This document shows positions 52,819-62,503 of a stretch of 64,000 nucleotides of DNA, one piece after another. The position numbers were made by a program, and so were the translations under genes. The DNA comes from Ruminococcaceae bacterium UBA3818. GTDB taxonomy: Bacteria; Bacillota; Clostridia; Oscillospirales; Ruminococcaceae. Location: contig DFDW01000025.1 of assembly GCA_002369315.1 (NCBI GenBank), positions 1 through 64,000 of the forward strand, read 5' to 3'. The notes under the pieces are model-generated. The model was not told where the DNA came from and did not search any database. It saw only the letters and a program-made list of their open reading frames with translations. How positions within the stretch are numbered: position 1 is the stretch's first letter; every line of letters starts with the position of its first letter.

Positions 52819-54558
52819 TCATTCAGATGCAGGCAGTGTAACCGGCTGGACCCGGGCGTTTCCCAGCAAATCCCGCCGCCGGTAATCAAACAGCAGGACA
52901 ACCGGTTTTTCTGTTTGGTTCAGAACGTCAAAAGAAAAAGGTTCCAGATGGACCAGCTTGTACAGCAGCTTGGGATCGGTTTGGGGATAGTCCGGCAGAT
53001 AGCGGGTACGATCTTCCTCCCGTCCCAAAAACAGCAGCGCCCTTTGACGAAGAGCGGCGGCGTCCGGCCCGGGAAACCAGTCCGGGTGCCGTTTGGGGCG
53101 CTGATGCAGACAGTAATCCAGCTTCAGATACTGAGCCAGATCGGCGGCGTTGATGCCGGGGAGCTGTTCGCAGAAGCGATAGAAAAAATCATATCGTTGT
53201 TCCAGCGACTGGCTTTCATACTGTTGCCCTTCGCTGACAAAACGGTCCCCGAGGGATTGATAGAATAAAAAGGGATCTTCCAGCCGGGAGAAGAGCCAGC
53301 GAAGCGTGTGGACAAACCGCCCGCTGTTGTAGTATTGTTCTACCATCTCCTCCACCGCTTTCAGCCGAAGCGTATCTTCGTAAGGCAGTTCCGGGGTATA
53401 CAGCACCTCGAATGGCGGATAGTCCCGGCTGACGAGACCGTATTTTTTCTGGTCGTGGAACAGCCCGGCCCCTTTGAGGATTTTCAAAAATCCCAGTTGG
53501 AACTGCTCCGGCTCCAGAGCGTAGACATCGTTGAAAGAGCGATGGAAAGATTCATAATTTTCATATGGAAGCCCCGCAATGAGATCCAAATGCTGGTGAA
53601 TATTGCGAAAAGACTTGATTTCCCGCACGATAGCGCACAAAGCCGTCCAGTTGTTCTGCCGCCGGATGGCTTTGAGCGTTTGGGGGTTGGTGGACTGAAC
53701 GCCGATTTCAAACTGGAACTGCTCGGGGCGGACGGTTCGCAAAAAGTCCAGCGTTTCCCGGTTCAGCAATTCGGCGGTGATTTCAAAATGGAAATTGGTA
53801 ATACCGTTGTCGTGGTCGCGTAAAAAACGCCAGATAGCAAGGGCGCGATGGGTGTCGTAATTAAAGGTGCGGTCTACGAATTTGACCTGCCGGACTTTGG
53901 CCTGCAGAAAAACGGTAAGATCGGAAAAAACTTTATCCAGCGGCGCGGCGCGGACCCCTTTTTCAATGGAGGACAGGCAGTACTGGCATTGAAACGGACA
54001 TCCGCGGGAGGACTCGTAGTACTTGATTTGCTCCGGCGCATCAGACAAATCGGGTGCATAAGGAAACGGGAGGGCAGCCAGATCCAGTGCAGGCCGGGGC
54101 GAATTGGTTTGGATGCCGGCTTTTTCCCGCACGCTCAGACCAGGGATGTCCCGCCAGCTTTCGCCGGATTCTATGGCGGTCAGCAGGCAGCGGACCGTTT
54201 CTTCTCCTTCTCCGCGGACGATCAGATCAAAGGCCGGGTTCTGCCGCAGAAATGCTTCGGACTCGTAGCTGACCTCCGGGCCGCCGGCGCCGATGAGCGC
54301 GTCGGGCCGCAGTTTCCGGTATTCCGCCGCCAGATGCCGCACCATATCCACGTTCCAGATATAGGCGGAAAACAGAAGAATATCCGGCGAGCGGCGGAAA
54401 ATCTCGTCCAGAATAAAATCCAGCCGGTTGTTGATGGTCAGCTCCAGGATCTTCGGTGGCCGGGAAAGCGAAGGGGCTGCATATTTTTGCAGATAGCGTA
54501 CAGCGATATTGGAATGAATGTATTTGGCGTTCAGCGCCACGAGCAGGGTGTTCATCAT
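52819..54558 (-). CDS. B12-binding-domain radical SAM protein, DUF4080 type
   Basis: A 579-residue protein. The N-terminal cobalamin-binding-like domain (about 1-130) has LLVALNAKYIHSNIAVRYL and DLIVRGEGEETV. The radical SAM core holds SSRGCPFQCQYCLSS (CxxxCxxC, near residue 190) and GLPYENYESFHRSF. The DUF4080 domain covers the last 200 residues. The reaction is unknown. ATG codons at 54558 and 54555 are both possible. It is divergent from the orphan gene at 54707. Confidence 0.87.
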   Translation of the reverse strand: MMNTLLVALNAKYIHSNIAVRYLQKYAAPSLSRPPKILELTINNRLDFILDEIFRRSPDILLFSAYIWNVDMVRHLAAEYRKLRPDALIGAGGPEVSYESEAFLRQNPAFDLIVRGEGEETVRCLLTAIESGESWRDIPGLSVREKAGIQTNSPRPALDLAALPFPYAPDLSDAPEQIKYYESSRGCPFQCQYCLSSIEKGVRAAPLDKVFSDLTVFLQAKVRQVKFVDRTFNYDTHRALAIWRFLRDHDNGITNFHFEITAELLNRETLDFLRTVRPEQFQFEIGVQSTNPQTLKAIRRQNNWTALCAIVREIKSFRNIHQHLDLIAGLPYENYESFHRSFNDVYALEPEQFQLGFLKILKGAGLFHDQKKYGLVSRDYPPFEVLYTPELPYEDTLRLKAVEEMVEQYYNSGRFVHTLRWLFSRLEDPFLFYQSLGDRFVSEGQQYESQSLEQRYDFFYRFCEQLPGINAADLAQYLKLDYCLHQRPKRHPDWFPGPDAAALRQRALLFLGREEDRTRYLPDYPQTDPKLLYKLVHLEPFSFDVLNQTEKPVVLLFDYRRRDLLGNARVQPVTLPASE

Positions 54559-54618
54559 CTAATCCTCTTCAGAAGTCTTTTTCCTTATTTTATCACAGAA
54601 AAAAGAAAGCGCATATAG

Positions 54619-54646
54619 TTGCGTTATCACTTTTTCATATTATAAT
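54619..54646 (+). promoter_or_regulatory. SigA promoter for the orphan gene at 54707
   Basis: TTGCGT and TATAAT are 16 bases apart; the start is near 54653. Confidence 0.65.
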
Positions 54647-54706
54647 AAAATAGGAATACTTCAGCGGCGTCTTGGCAAAATACACCGCAGTGAGGATGGA
54701 CAAAAG

Positions 54707-55231
54707 ATGCGCAGCAGAAAAAAACAAAACAGATGGGGTACGCTTTTGGTCAGCGTGGGGGCAATGGTATTGTTCGGCCTGGTAGGGGTGCTTCTGGTGT
54801 GGATGAGCGGGAATCCGGCAGATGCGCTTACGGAAAAATGGGCGGACTATGATATCGTGCTGGATGAAAACTGCGAGGACGGGCCGCTGGAAGGAGAAAG
54901 CGAAGATTCCGGGATGGAATACGGCTCCCTGCGGTACCGGCTGAACGAGACTCCCTGGTTTGCGGACAGCGAGTCCAAAGGAACGGTCTGTTTCCAAAAC
55001 GATGCGGGAAACCAGCACTTCGTTCGGATTTCTTACCGCTTGGAAGACGGAGAGGAAGTATATCGTTCCGGCATCATCCCGCCGGACAGCCATATCAGCC
55101 GGGCGGCATTGCGTCAGGCGCTGTCCCCCGGTGAGTATGATGCGGTATGCCAAATTGAGCTGTTTGACATGGATACCTTGGAATCGGTGGGAACACTGGC
55201 GGAAAAAATCACGATTACGGTGCAGCGGTAA
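54707..55231 (+). CDS. Hypothetical membrane-anchored extracellular protein
   Basis: I do not recognise this 174-residue protein. A basic N-terminus (MRSRKKQNR) precedes one hydrophobic helix (about 11-33), so the rest is probably extracytoplasmic. That part is acidic and beta-rich, with YRLNETPWFADSESKGTVCFQN and a C-terminal run resembling an Ig-like fold. It has its own promoter and a gagg site, and a perR-type gene follows 95 bases later. Confidence 0.7.
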   Translation: MRSRKKQNRWGTLLVSVGAMVLFGLVGVLLVWMSGNPADALTEKWADYDIVLDENCEDGPLEGESEDSGMEYGSLRYRLNETPWFADSESKGTVCFQNDAGNQHFVRISYRLEDGEEVYRSGIIPPDSHISRAALRQALSPGEYDAVCQIELFDMDTLESVGTLAEKITITVQR

Positions 55232-55236
55232 AAAGC

Positions 55237-55265
55237 TTGCGCAATATATACTTTTATAGTATAAT
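55237..55265 (+). promoter_or_regulatory. SigA promoter for the Fur-family gene
   Basis: TTGCGC and TATAAT, 17 bases apart. Confidence 0.7.
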
Positions 55266-55325
55266 AAAATCAATCGAATTCGCACGAAACGCGTTGGCAA
55301 AAATCTGATGAAGGAGCGAGGGAAG

Positions 55326-55718
55326 ATGGTGGTACGCAGGCAATCCCGAATGCGTCAGGCAATTTACGAAGCGGTGTTGAACCATCCGGTTCACCCCACA
55401 GCGGAATATGTGTATGAACAGCTCAAGCCCCAGCATCCTTCTCTCAGTTTGGGTACCGTGTATCGGAACCTGGGGATTCTGGCGGAGCAGGGCTTGATCC
55501 GGAAAATTGAATCGCAAAGCGGCGCGGATCGTTTTGACGGCAACGTGGAACCCCATTTTCATGTGCGCTGCCGGGAGTGCGGTCGGCTGGAAGATGTTTT
55601 TTTGTCCTATGACGGACAGATGGACGCCCAGGTGCAGGCGACGACCGGGTACCGGATTGAAGAGCACTTTGTGACCTTTTCCGGTCTTTGCCCTCAGTGC
55701 GGGAAAAAGGAAAAATAA
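55326..55718 (+). CDS. Fur-family repressor, PerR-like
   Basis: A 130-residue metalloregulator. The winged helix is about 1-75 (HPTAEYVYEQLKPQHPSLSLGTVYRNL). The dimerisation domain has the structural zinc pairs CRECG and CPQCG and histidine metal ligands in PHFHVRC. Fur and PerR cannot be told apart by reading; the nearby rubrerythrin with a palindromic operator favours PerR. I chose the ATG at 55326, nine bases after aaggag. Confidence 0.85.
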   Translation: MVVRRQSRMRQAIYEAVLNHPVHPTAEYVYEQLKPQHPSLSLGTVYRNLGILAEQGLIRKIESQSGADRFDGNVEPHFHVRCRECGRLEDVFLSYDGQMDAQVQATTGYRIEEHFVTFSGLCPQCGKKEK

Positions 55719-55792
55719 CCGGCAACTTTTCAATGGATGGCAGACGATCAAGCGGTTTGCTTTCCTCATATGTGGCTGTTTTTTGGCTCAAA

Positions 55793-55845
55793 CAAGAAAA
55801 GCGCAGGATTCGCCGATGAATCTTGTGTTTTTTCTTGCTTTTTTT
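55793..55845 (+). terminator. Terminator after the Fur-family gene
   Basis: gcgcaggattc / gaatcttgtgt (three G-U pairs), extended by caagaaaa / tttttcttg, then a T run. Confidence 0.65.
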
Positions 55846-55864
55846 TTCATTATAGGACTATAAT
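55835..55864 (+). promoter_or_regulatory. Promoter of pncB with overlapping palindrome
   Basis: TTGCTT and TATAAT are 18 bases apart. The -10 lies in attatag-ga-ctataat (55849-55864), a perfect inverted repeat that could be an operator; the regulator is unknown. Confidence 0.6.
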
Positions 55865-55929
55865 ACAAACGGCGGCGTTGTGACGCGCATGGCGCCGGTC
55901 GATCTCAGTTTGGACGGAGTGAGCAAAAG

Positions 55930-57390
55930 ATGAGGGAAAATCAGTGGAAACAAGAAAAAAACCTGACCATGCTGCTTGATTTCTATGAGTTGACCATGGC
56001 CAACGGCTATTTCAAAATGGGGAAAGGAAACCAGACAGCGGTTTTTGATATGTTTTTCCGGAAGATACCGGATCAGGCGGGTTTTGCGATCTGCGCCGGA
56101 TTGGAACAGTTGATCGATTATTTTGAAAACCTGCATTTTACCAAAGAGGATATCGAATACCTGCGGGGCCGCGGCATGTTTGACGAAGCTTTTTTGGATT
56201 ATCTGGCGGACTTTCACTTTGAATGCGACGTTTGGGCGGTACCGGAAGGTACTCCGATTTTCCCAAATGAGCCGGTTTTAATTGTCAAGGGACCGATCAT
56301 TCAGGCGCAGCTGGTGGAAACGATGGTTCTTTTGACAATCAACCATCAGTCGCTGATCGCTACCAAGTCCAACCGCATTGTCCGTGCGGCGCAGGGACGC
56401 TCCATTATGGAGTTTGGTTCCCGCCGCGCCCAAAGCTACGATGCCGCGATTTTGGGAGCGCGGGCCGCGTATATCGCCGGCTGTGACGCAACGGCCTGCG
56501 CCATTGCAGACCGGGATTACCATATTCCGGCAGTGGGAACGATGGCCCACAGCTGGGTCCAGATGTTTGGCGATGAATATGAATCGTTCCGGAAATATGC
56601 TGAGTTATATCCGGACAATTGTGTTTTACTGGTGGATACCTATAACGTGCTCAAATCCGGCATCCCCAATGCGATCCGTGCGTTTGACGAGGTGCTGGCG
56701 CCTTTGGGAAAACGCCCGAAAGGGGTACGCATCGACAGCGGCGATATTGCGTATCTGTCCAAAAAAGCGCGTAAAATGCTGGATGAAGCGGGATATCCGG
56801 ACTGCCCCATCGTAGCATCGAACTCACTGGACGAGTATCTGATCCGGGATCTGCTGCTGCAAGGCGCCAAGATCGATTCCTTTGGCGTGGGGGAAAACCT
56901 GATTACCTCCAAGTCTGATCCGGTGTTCGGCGGTGTTTACAAGCTGGCCGCGGTGGAAGAAAATGGCCGGATGATCCCGAAAATCAAAATAAGCGAAACC
57001 ATTGAGAAGATCACCAATCCGGATTTCAAAACCATCTATCGGTTTTACAACAAAACCGATGGGGAAGCGGTGGCGGACTATGTCACGCTGTTCGACGAGA
57101 CGGTGGATACCGACCAGCCGGTGACGATTTTTGACCCGGACGCCACCTGGAAAAAGAAGACCCTGACCAATATTACGGCGAAAAAAATTCTGGTGCAGGT
57201 GTTTAAAAAGGGCAAGTGTATTTACGACCGACCCTCTCTGGAAGAAATCCGCGCCTATTGCAAGGATCAGGTGGATCATTTGTGGGATGAAGTCAAGCGG
57301 TTTGAGAATCCGCATAAATTCTATGTGGACCTTTCCCCGAAGCTTTGGGAAATCAAACAGAGATTGTTGGAAAGCCACAGCCGGTTTTGA
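55930..57390 (+). CDS. pncB: Nicotinate phosphoribosyltransferase
   Basis: A 486-residue PRTase-fold enzyme that makes nicotinate mononucleotide from nicotinate, PRPP and ATP, entering NAD salvage. LLDFYELTMANGYF is the family N-terminus, FGSRRAQSYDAAILGARAAYIAGCDATA the central signature, and GVRIDSGDIAYLSKKAR plus FGVGENLITS the phosphate region. A stand-alone gene with its own promoter and a strong terminator, and a palindrome at the -10 suggests repression. Confidence 0.95.
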   Translation: MRENQWKQEKNLTMLLDFYELTMANGYFKMGKGNQTAVFDMFFRKIPDQAGFAICAGLEQLIDYFENLHFTKEDIEYLRGRGMFDEAFLDYLADFHFECDVWAVPEGTPIFPNEPVLIVKGPIIQAQLVETMVLLTINHQSLIATKSNRIVRAAQGRSIMEFGSRRAQSYDAAILGARAAYIAGCDATACAIADRDYHIPAVGTMAHSWVQMFGDEYESFRKYAELYPDNCVLLVDTYNVLKSGIPNAIRAFDEVLAPLGKRPKGVRIDSGDIAYLSKKARKMLDEAGYPDCPIVASNSLDEYLIRDLLLQGAKIDSFGVGENLITSKSDPVFGGVYKLAAVEENGRMIPKIKISETIEKITNPDFKTIYRFYNKTDGEAVADYVTLFDETVDTDQPVTIFDPDATWKKKTLTNITAKKILVQVFKKGKCIYDRPSLEEIRAYCKDQVDHLWDEVKRFENPHKFYVDLSPKLWEIKQRLLESHSRF

Positions 57391-57425
57391 AAGATGGGAA
57401 GCCTTTTCAAGGCTTCCCATCTTTT
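57391..57425 (+). terminator. Strong terminator after pncB
   Basis: aagatgggaagcc / ggcttcccatctt with an A and T flank. Confidence 0.92.
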
Positions 57426-57439
57426 CTTCCCGGGAATCA

Positions 57440-57468
57440 TTGCAAAAACCGCAAAAAAATAGTAAAAT
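57440..57468 (+). promoter_or_regulatory. Promoter for yicC-remA-gmk-rpoZ operon
   Basis: TTGCAA and TAAAAT are 17 bases apart; the leader is about 75 bases. Confidence 0.6.
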
Positions 57469-57548
57469 AATAAAATACTGGGTTTGTAGGTCCTTTTTTC
57501 AATCAGGCAGCCAAACCGGTATAGATTTTTGAATCGGGGTTTTGTAAT

Positions 57549-58427
57549 ATGATTAGAAGTATGACCGGCTATGGCCGGGCCGAAGCACTGGTGGCCGGGC
57601 GTAATATCCTGGTGGAAATCCGTTCGGTCAACCATCGGTATTTTGAATTTTCCTGCCGGGTTCCCCGGGCTTACGGCTTTTTGGAGAGCCGCCTGAAAAA
57701 TTATCTGCAGGGCAAGCTTTCCCGCGGAAAGGTAGATGTGAACGTCAGCATTCAGACGATCGAGGGCACAAACGCCAATGTGCAGGTGAACCAGGAATTG
57801 GCGTCGTCGTATGCGCAGGCGCTGCGGTCGTTGGAAAAACCGCTGAATTTAAAAGACGACCTTTCTTTAAGCGCGATTTCACGCTTTTCGGATATTTTCA
57901 CAGTCAGCAAAGAGCCGGAGGACGAGGATGTCATCTGGGCAGATGTGCTGAAAGTGGCCGATGAAGCGGCCGGGCGCTTTGTCCAGATGCGCGAGGCGGA
58001 AGGCGCGAAGATGAAAGAAGATGTGGAGGGACGGCTGGACTTCATCCTGCATGCGGTGGAAAAGGTGGAGGAGCGTTCTCCCAAAACGGTGGAGGAATAC
58101 CGTATCCGTCTGTACAATAAAATAAGCGAGGTGCTGGGAAATACCCAGATCGATGAGCAGCGTATTCTGACCGAGGCTGCTATTTATGCTGAAAAAATCG
58201 CGGTGGCGGAAGAAACCGTACGACTGCGCAGCCATATCGACCAATTCCGCTCTATTCTGGAACAGGGCGGGCCGGTCGGACGAAAGCTGGATTTTTTGAT
58301 TCAGGAATTCAACAGAGAAACCAACACCATCGGCTCCAAGGCGCAGGATATTGAAATCGCCCGGATCGTAGTCGACGTGAAAAGCGAAATCGAGAAAATC
58401 CGTGAACAGATCCAGAATATCGAATAG
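57549..58427 (+). CDS. YicC/YloC-family endoribonuclease
   Basis: A 292-residue protein. [12 protein letters not shown] and [12 protein letters not shown] at the N-terminus and the C-terminal [20 protein letters not shown] are the defining family blocks. YicC/YloC proteins are reported endoribonucleases. Adjacent to remA and gmk, as in Bacillus (yloC-remA-gmk-rpoZ). A tttttgtaat context gives a weak ribosome binding site. Confidence 0.92.
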   Translation: MIRSMTGYGRAEALVAGRNILVEIRSVNHRYFEFSCRVPRAYGFLESRLKNYLQGKLSRGKVDVNVSIQTIEGTNANVQVNQELASSYAQALRSLEKPLNLKDDLSLSAISRFSDIFTVSKEPEDEDVIWADVLKVADEAAGRFVQMREAEGAKMKEDVEGRLDFILHAVEKVEERSPKTVEEYRIRLYNKISEVLGNTQIDEQRILTEAAIYAEKIAVAEETVRLRSHIDQFRSILEQGGPVGRKLDFLIQEFNRETNTIGSKAQDIEIARIVVDVKSEIEKIREQIQNIE

Positions 58428-58447
58428 ATCGAAAAGGATGGACAAAG

Positions 58448-58711
58448 ATGAAACTGATAAACATTGGATTCGGCAACATGGTTTCGGCCAACCGGCTGGT
58501 GGCAATCGTCAGCCCGGAATCCGCCCCTATCAAGCGGATCATTCAGGATGCGAGAGATCGGGGAACACTGATCGACGCGACCTATGGGCGGCGCACCCGC
58601 GCAGTGATCATCACCGACTCGGACCATGTGGTGCTGTCGGCAGTGCAGCCGGAAACGGTGGCAAACCGTTTGTCGGACGAAGAGGATGAGGAGCTGGAAA
58701 GCAATGAATAA
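58448..58711 (+). CDS. remA: RemA-family extracellular-matrix regulator (DUF370)
   Basis: An 87-residue DNA-binding protein. [29 protein letters not shown] and [23 protein letters not shown] are the family core. In Bacillus RemA activates biofilm matrix genes. Here an acidic tail of about ten residues follows. It overlaps gmk by eight bases. Confidence 0.93.
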   Translation: MKLINIGFGNMVSANRLVAIVSPESAPIKRIIQDARDRGTLIDATYGRRTRAVIITDSDHVVLSAVQPETVANRLSDEEDEELESNE

Positions 58712-59330
58712 AAGAGGGCTTTTGCTGGTGTTTTCCGGCCCGTCCGGCGTTGGAAAAGGAACGGTTCTCAAGGAATATTTGAAAAAACATCCCGATACTG
58801 CCTTTTCGGTCTCCGCAACGACCAGAAAGCCGCGGGAGGGGGAAGTCCACGGGCAGCACTACTTTTTTCTGACCCGGGAAAAATTTGACCGGCTGATTGA
58901 AAACGACGGCCTGCTGGAACACGCGCAGTTTGCGGGCAATTGCTACGGAACCCCCAAAGAAGCGGTGGAGAAAAACCTGGAAAAAGGAATCGATGTGGTG
59001 CTGGAAATCGAGGTGCAGGGCGCTTTACAGGTGAAAGAAAAATGCCCCGACGCGCTGCTGGTTTTCGTGATGCCGCCCTCGTTTGAAGAACTGCGCCGCC
59101 GGCTGACCGGCCGGGGCACCGAGGATGAAGAAACGGTGCGGCGCCGCCTGTCCAACGCGGGCAGGGAAATGGAGGCTGCCAAGCAGTATGATTATATTGT
59201 CGTCAACCAAACGGTGGAGGACGCTGCCGATCAGCTGGAGCAGATCGTATGCGCGGCCAAGCACACCGCGAAATATTTAAGAGAATTTATTGATGAGGTG
59301 GAATATGATGCTGAGACCTGCTGTAAATGA
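58704..59330 (+). CDS. gmk: Guanylate kinase
   Basis: A 208-residue kinase that phosphorylates GMP with ATP. P-loop SGPSGVGKG at residues 11-19, then [19 protein letters not shown] for GMP binding. The start overlaps remA; a ggagctgg site precedes it. It overlaps rpoZ by 23 bases, so translation of the three genes is likely coupled. Confidence 0.97.
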   Translation: MNKRGLLLVFSGPSGVGKGTVLKEYLKKHPDTAFSVSATTRKPREGEVHGQHYFFLTREKFDRLIENDGLLEHAQFAGNCYGTPKEAVEKNLEKGIDVVLEIEVQGALQVKEKCPDALLVFVMPPSFEELRRRLTGRGTEDEETVRRRLSNAGREMEAAKQYDYIVVNQTVEDAADQLEQIVCAAKHTAKYLREFIDEVEYDAETCCK

Positions 59331-59526
59331 GATTTTAAAAGATGGCCAGAGCTATTACAGCCTGGTGATCGCAGTTGCCAAACGGGCACGTCAGGTCGCC
59401 CAGGAGGCAGAAGAAGAGCATATTATCCTGACGGAAAAGCCGGTCAAAATCGCAGTGAACGAATTGGCTGCCGGTAAATACAAAATTATCGAGCCGGAAA
59501 ACATCGGCGATATTCCTGAGAAATAA
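59308..59526 (+). CDS. rpoZ: RNA polymerase omega subunit
   Basis: A 72-residue subunit that aids RNA polymerase assembly. [29 protein letters not shown] is the family pattern with the conserved AKRAR. I chose the ATG at 59308, six bases after aggtgg and matching the usual M-L-R-P start; ATG 59305 is an alternative. Confidence 0.95.
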   Translation: MLRPAVNEILKDGQSYYSLVIAVAKRARQVAQEAEEEHIILTEKPVKIAVNELAAGKYKIIEPENIGDIPEK

Positions 59527-59540
59527 AGGAGAGGATCCCC

Positions 59541-61994
59541 ATTTTACCTTATGAAGCGGTCTGCGTGGCAGTCGATAAAGCGGCTTACCATTTTGATAAG
59601 TTGTACAGCTATGCCATTCCCGTGGAATTCGCAGCCGTTTTGCAGCCGGGCATGCGGGTACTGGTGCCTTTTGGCGGAGGCAACCGCAAACGGCAAGGTA
59701 TTGTGCTCGATCGAAAACCGGTCCAAAGCCTGGAAAAACTAAAGCCGGTGGTTTCGCTGCTGGACAGCGAGCCGATCCTCTCACCGGAACTTCTGCGCCT
59801 GGTCTCTTTTTTAAAAGAAACCACTTTCTGTTCTTATTTCGACGCGGTAAAGACAATCCTGCCCGGCGGCATCGGCTACCGGATGCAGTATGACTATGGC
59901 CTGTCGCCTTTGTGGAAGCAGCAGGAAGAGTCTCTTGAAGAGGATGAACGGGTTCTGGTATCCTATCTGGAAAACAGAAAGGGCATGGTGCCGGAGGAAA
60001 AGCTTCTGGGGATTTTGGGCCTGTCATCGGAAAGCCAGCTGCTGGGCCGGATGCTCCAAAAGGGAATCCTGGTGCGGGAGGAAACGGCAAAGCGCCGGAT
60101 GAAAGATGAAACCGTGCGGATGCTGGCGCTGTCCTTGCCGCAGGAAGGGCTGGATGGGGTGCGCCTGACTCCAAAGCAAAAAGAAGTGCTGGCGTTTTTG
60201 CAAACAGTGGAAACAGCTTCCGTCCGGGAGACAATCTATTTTACCGGCGTGACTGAGGCGGTGTTCCGCACTTTGCAAAAGAAAGGTCTGTTGTACTATT
60301 ACGACGCAGAGACTTTCCGGCCGGCACAGGGCTCTGCGGCGGAGCAACAAGAACTGCCGCCCCTGACACCGGAGCAGGAGACGGCTTATCAGAGCCTTTT
60401 GCAGGATTACCAAAAAAAAGAAGCTTCCACCGCCCTTTTGTACGGCGTGACGGGGAGCGGAAAAACGCAGGTCTATCTGAAGCTGATTCAAAAAGCGGTG
60501 GAAGAAGGCCGCCAGGCGATCGTTTTGGTGCCTGAAATTTCGCTGACGCCGCAGGCCATTGCCGCATTCACTTCTGTTTTCGGAGACCGTGTGGCCATTC
60601 AGCACAGCGGCCTTTCGCTGGGCGAGCGGATGGACCAATGGAAAAAAATCCGCGCCGGACAGGTTTCCATCGCGGTGGGGACCCGGTCGGCGATTTTTGC
60701 CCCGTTTGATCATTTGGGGCTGATTATTATTGACGAAGAGCAGGAACATACTTATAAGTCGGAGTCCAGTCCCCGTTTTCACGCCAGAGATGTGGCACGG
60801 TTCCGCAGCACCCAAAATAACTGCCTGTTGGTGCTGGCCTCGGCCACACCATCGGTGGAAAGCTATTATTACGCGAAAAAAGGAACCTACCATCTGGTTT
60901 GTTTAAAGCAGCGCTTCGGCGGCGCGCTGCTGCCGAATGTGGAAATAGTGGATATGGGGCAGGAGTTGCGCGATGGGAACGATTCCCAATTGAGCCGGGC
61001 GCTGTTGGCCGAAATGGAAGAAAATCTTCGCAATCACGAACAGACCATCCTGCTTTTGAACCGGCGTGGATATCATACCCGGGTTATCTGCACCGGCTGC
61101 AATACGGCGGCATCCTGCCCGAACTGCAGCATTGCCATGACCTATCACGCGGCCAATGGCCGGCTGATGTGCCACTACTGCGGCTACTCCCGTCCGGCGG
61201 ATGCCCGCTGCCCGGTATGCGGCGGGCGGTATCTTCGGTATCAGGGCGTTGGGACCCAAAAACTGGAGGAAGAGCTTCGCGAATTGTTCCCCGCCGCGCG
61301 GGTGCTTCGGATGGATGCGGATACCACCATGAATAAAAACGCGCACAGCGAAAAATTCAAGGCGTTTGCCGAGGGCGCGTATGATATTATGGTAGGAACG
61401 CAGATGGTGGCCAAAGGACTGAATTTCCCCCAGGTCACGCTGGTAGGGGTGCTGGCGGCGGACGCTTCCTTGTTTGGAGACGATTTTAAGTGTCAGGAGC
61501 GGACATTCAGCCTGATCACGCAGGTGATTGGCCGCAGCGGACGGGGAGAAAAGCACGGCCGCGCAATGATCCAAACCTATGTGCCGGACAACCCCGTGAT
61601 CGAACAGGCTGCCTGTCAGGATTATGAAAGCTTTTTTCAGGAAGAGATTCTGGGCCGTAAGGTCATGCTTTACCCGCCCTTTTGCAGCATTTGCGCCATC
61701 GGCTTTTCCGGGCCGCTGGAATCGCAGGTGATAGGTGCGGCAAAGCGCTTTTTAAAGGATTTGAAGCAGACGGCGGCGGAAAAATATCCTGGTCTGCCTT
61801 TGCGGGTCTTGGGGCCAACGGCCAATATGATTGTGAAAATAAGCGGGAAATACCGCTATAAAATACTGATTAAATGCAAAAATACCGCGGATTTTCGCAG
61901 GATGATCTCCGATCTTTTGATCCGGTCCGGCAAAGATCCGCAAAACAAGCAGGTCTCGGTATTCGGCGACCTGTACTACGACGGTTCCATGTGA
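59541..61994 (+). CDS. priA: Primosomal protein N' (replication restart helicase PriA)
   Basis: An approximately 817-residue replication restart helicase. The N-terminal 3'-DNA-binding domain (VAVDKAAYHFDKLYSYAIP) is followed by a winged helix. The motor has Walker A GVTGSGKTQVYL and DEEQ box IIDEEQEHTYKSE, and a zinc region with CTGC, CPNC, CHYCG and CPVCGG pairs, then the C-terminal domain. No ATG fits: an ATT at 59541 stands nine bases after aaaggag, while the first standard codon, GTG at 59565, is 33 bases away. I place the start at the ATT with moderate confidence. It continues the gmk-rpoZ operon. Confidence 0.9.
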   Translation: MLPYEAVCVAVDKAAYHFDKLYSYAIPVEFAAVLQPGMRVLVPFGGGNRKRQGIVLDRKPVQSLEKLKPVVSLLDSEPILSPELLRLVSFLKETTFCSYFDAVKTILPGGIGYRMQYDYGLSPLWKQQEESLEEDERVLVSYLENRKGMVPEEKLLGILGLSSESQLLGRMLQKGILVREETAKRRMKDETVRMLALSLPQEGLDGVRLTPKQKEVLAFLQTVETASVRETIYFTGVTEAVFRTLQKKGLLYYYDAETFRPAQGSAAEQQELPPLTPEQETAYQSLLQDYQKKEASTALLYGVTGSGKTQVYLKLIQKAVEEGRQAIVLVPEISLTPQAIAAFTSVFGDRVAIQHSGLSLGERMDQWKKIRAGQVSIAVGTRSAIFAPFDHLGLIIIDEEQEHTYKSESSPRFHARDVARFRSTQNNCLLVLASATPSVESYYYAKKGTYHLVCLKQRFGGALLPNVEIVDMGQELRDGNDSQLSRALLAEMEENLRNHEQTILLLNRRGYHTRVICTGCNTAASCPNCSIAMTYHAANGRLMCHYCGYSRPADARCPVCGGRYLRYQGVGTQKLEEELRELFPAARVLRMDADTTMNKNAHSEKFKAFAEGAYDIMVGTQMVAKGLNFPQVTLVGVLAADASLFGDDFKCQERTFSLITQVIGRSGRGEKHGRAMIQTYVPDNPVIEQAACQDYESFFQEEILGRKVMLYPPFCSICAIGFSGPLESQVIGAAKRFLKDLKQTAAEKYPGLPLRVLGPTANMIVKISGKYRYKILIKCKNTADFRRMISDLLIRSGKDPQNKQVSVFGDLYYDGSM

Positions 61995-62006
61995 GGAGGA
62001 AATGTT

Positions 62007-62480
62007 TTGGCGATTCGAGAAATTGTAAAAGAGGGAAACGACTGTTTGCGCAAGGTCTGCCGTCCGGTGGAAAAGTTTGACGATCGGCTTGCCATGCTGT
62101 TGGACGATATGGCCCAGACGATGTACGAGGGAAACGGCGTGGGACTTGCGGCGCCTCAGGTGGGGGTACTGCGCCGCGTGGTAGTCATCGACTGCGGCGA
62201 TCAGTTGTACGAGCTGATCAACCCGGAAATCATTGCCCAGGCAGGCGCGCTGGAGGAAGCGGAGGGCTGCCTGTCCAGCCCCGGTGAATACGGACTGGTG
62301 CGCCGTCCCGAAAAGGTGGCGGTTCGGGCACAAGACCGCCATGGCAAAGAATTCGTGCTGGAGGGAGATCATCTGCTGGCCCGGGCGATCTGCCATGAGT
62401 GCGATCATTTGGACGGACGGCTGTTTAAAGACATTGCCATCCGTATGCTCCATCAGGATGAAGACGGAAACTGGAAATAA
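62007..62480 (+). CDS. def: Peptide deformylase
   Basis: A 157-residue Fe2+ or Zn2+ enzyme that removes formyl groups from new proteins. Motif [11 protein letters not shown], motif [10 protein letters not shown] and motif [13 protein letters not shown] (HExxH) are intact. The start is a TTG seven bases after aggagg. It follows priA by 12 bases and precedes fmt, coupling formylation and deformylation. Confidence 0.96.
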   Translation: MAIREIVKEGNDCLRKVCRPVEKFDDRLAMLLDDMAQTMYEGNGVGLAAPQVGVLRRVVVIDCGDQLYELINPEIIAQAGALEEAEGCLSSPGEYGLVRRPEKVAVRAQDRHGKEFVLEGDHLLARAICHECDHLDGRLFKDIAIRMLHQDEDGNWK

Positions 62481-62503
62481 TCGTTACAAGTAAGGTGAAG
62501 AAT

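Noticed and set aside
55250..55272. PerR-type autoregulatory box at the Fur-family gene promoter
   Set aside because: The AT-rich repeat here matches the box only in part and is explained by the -10 region.
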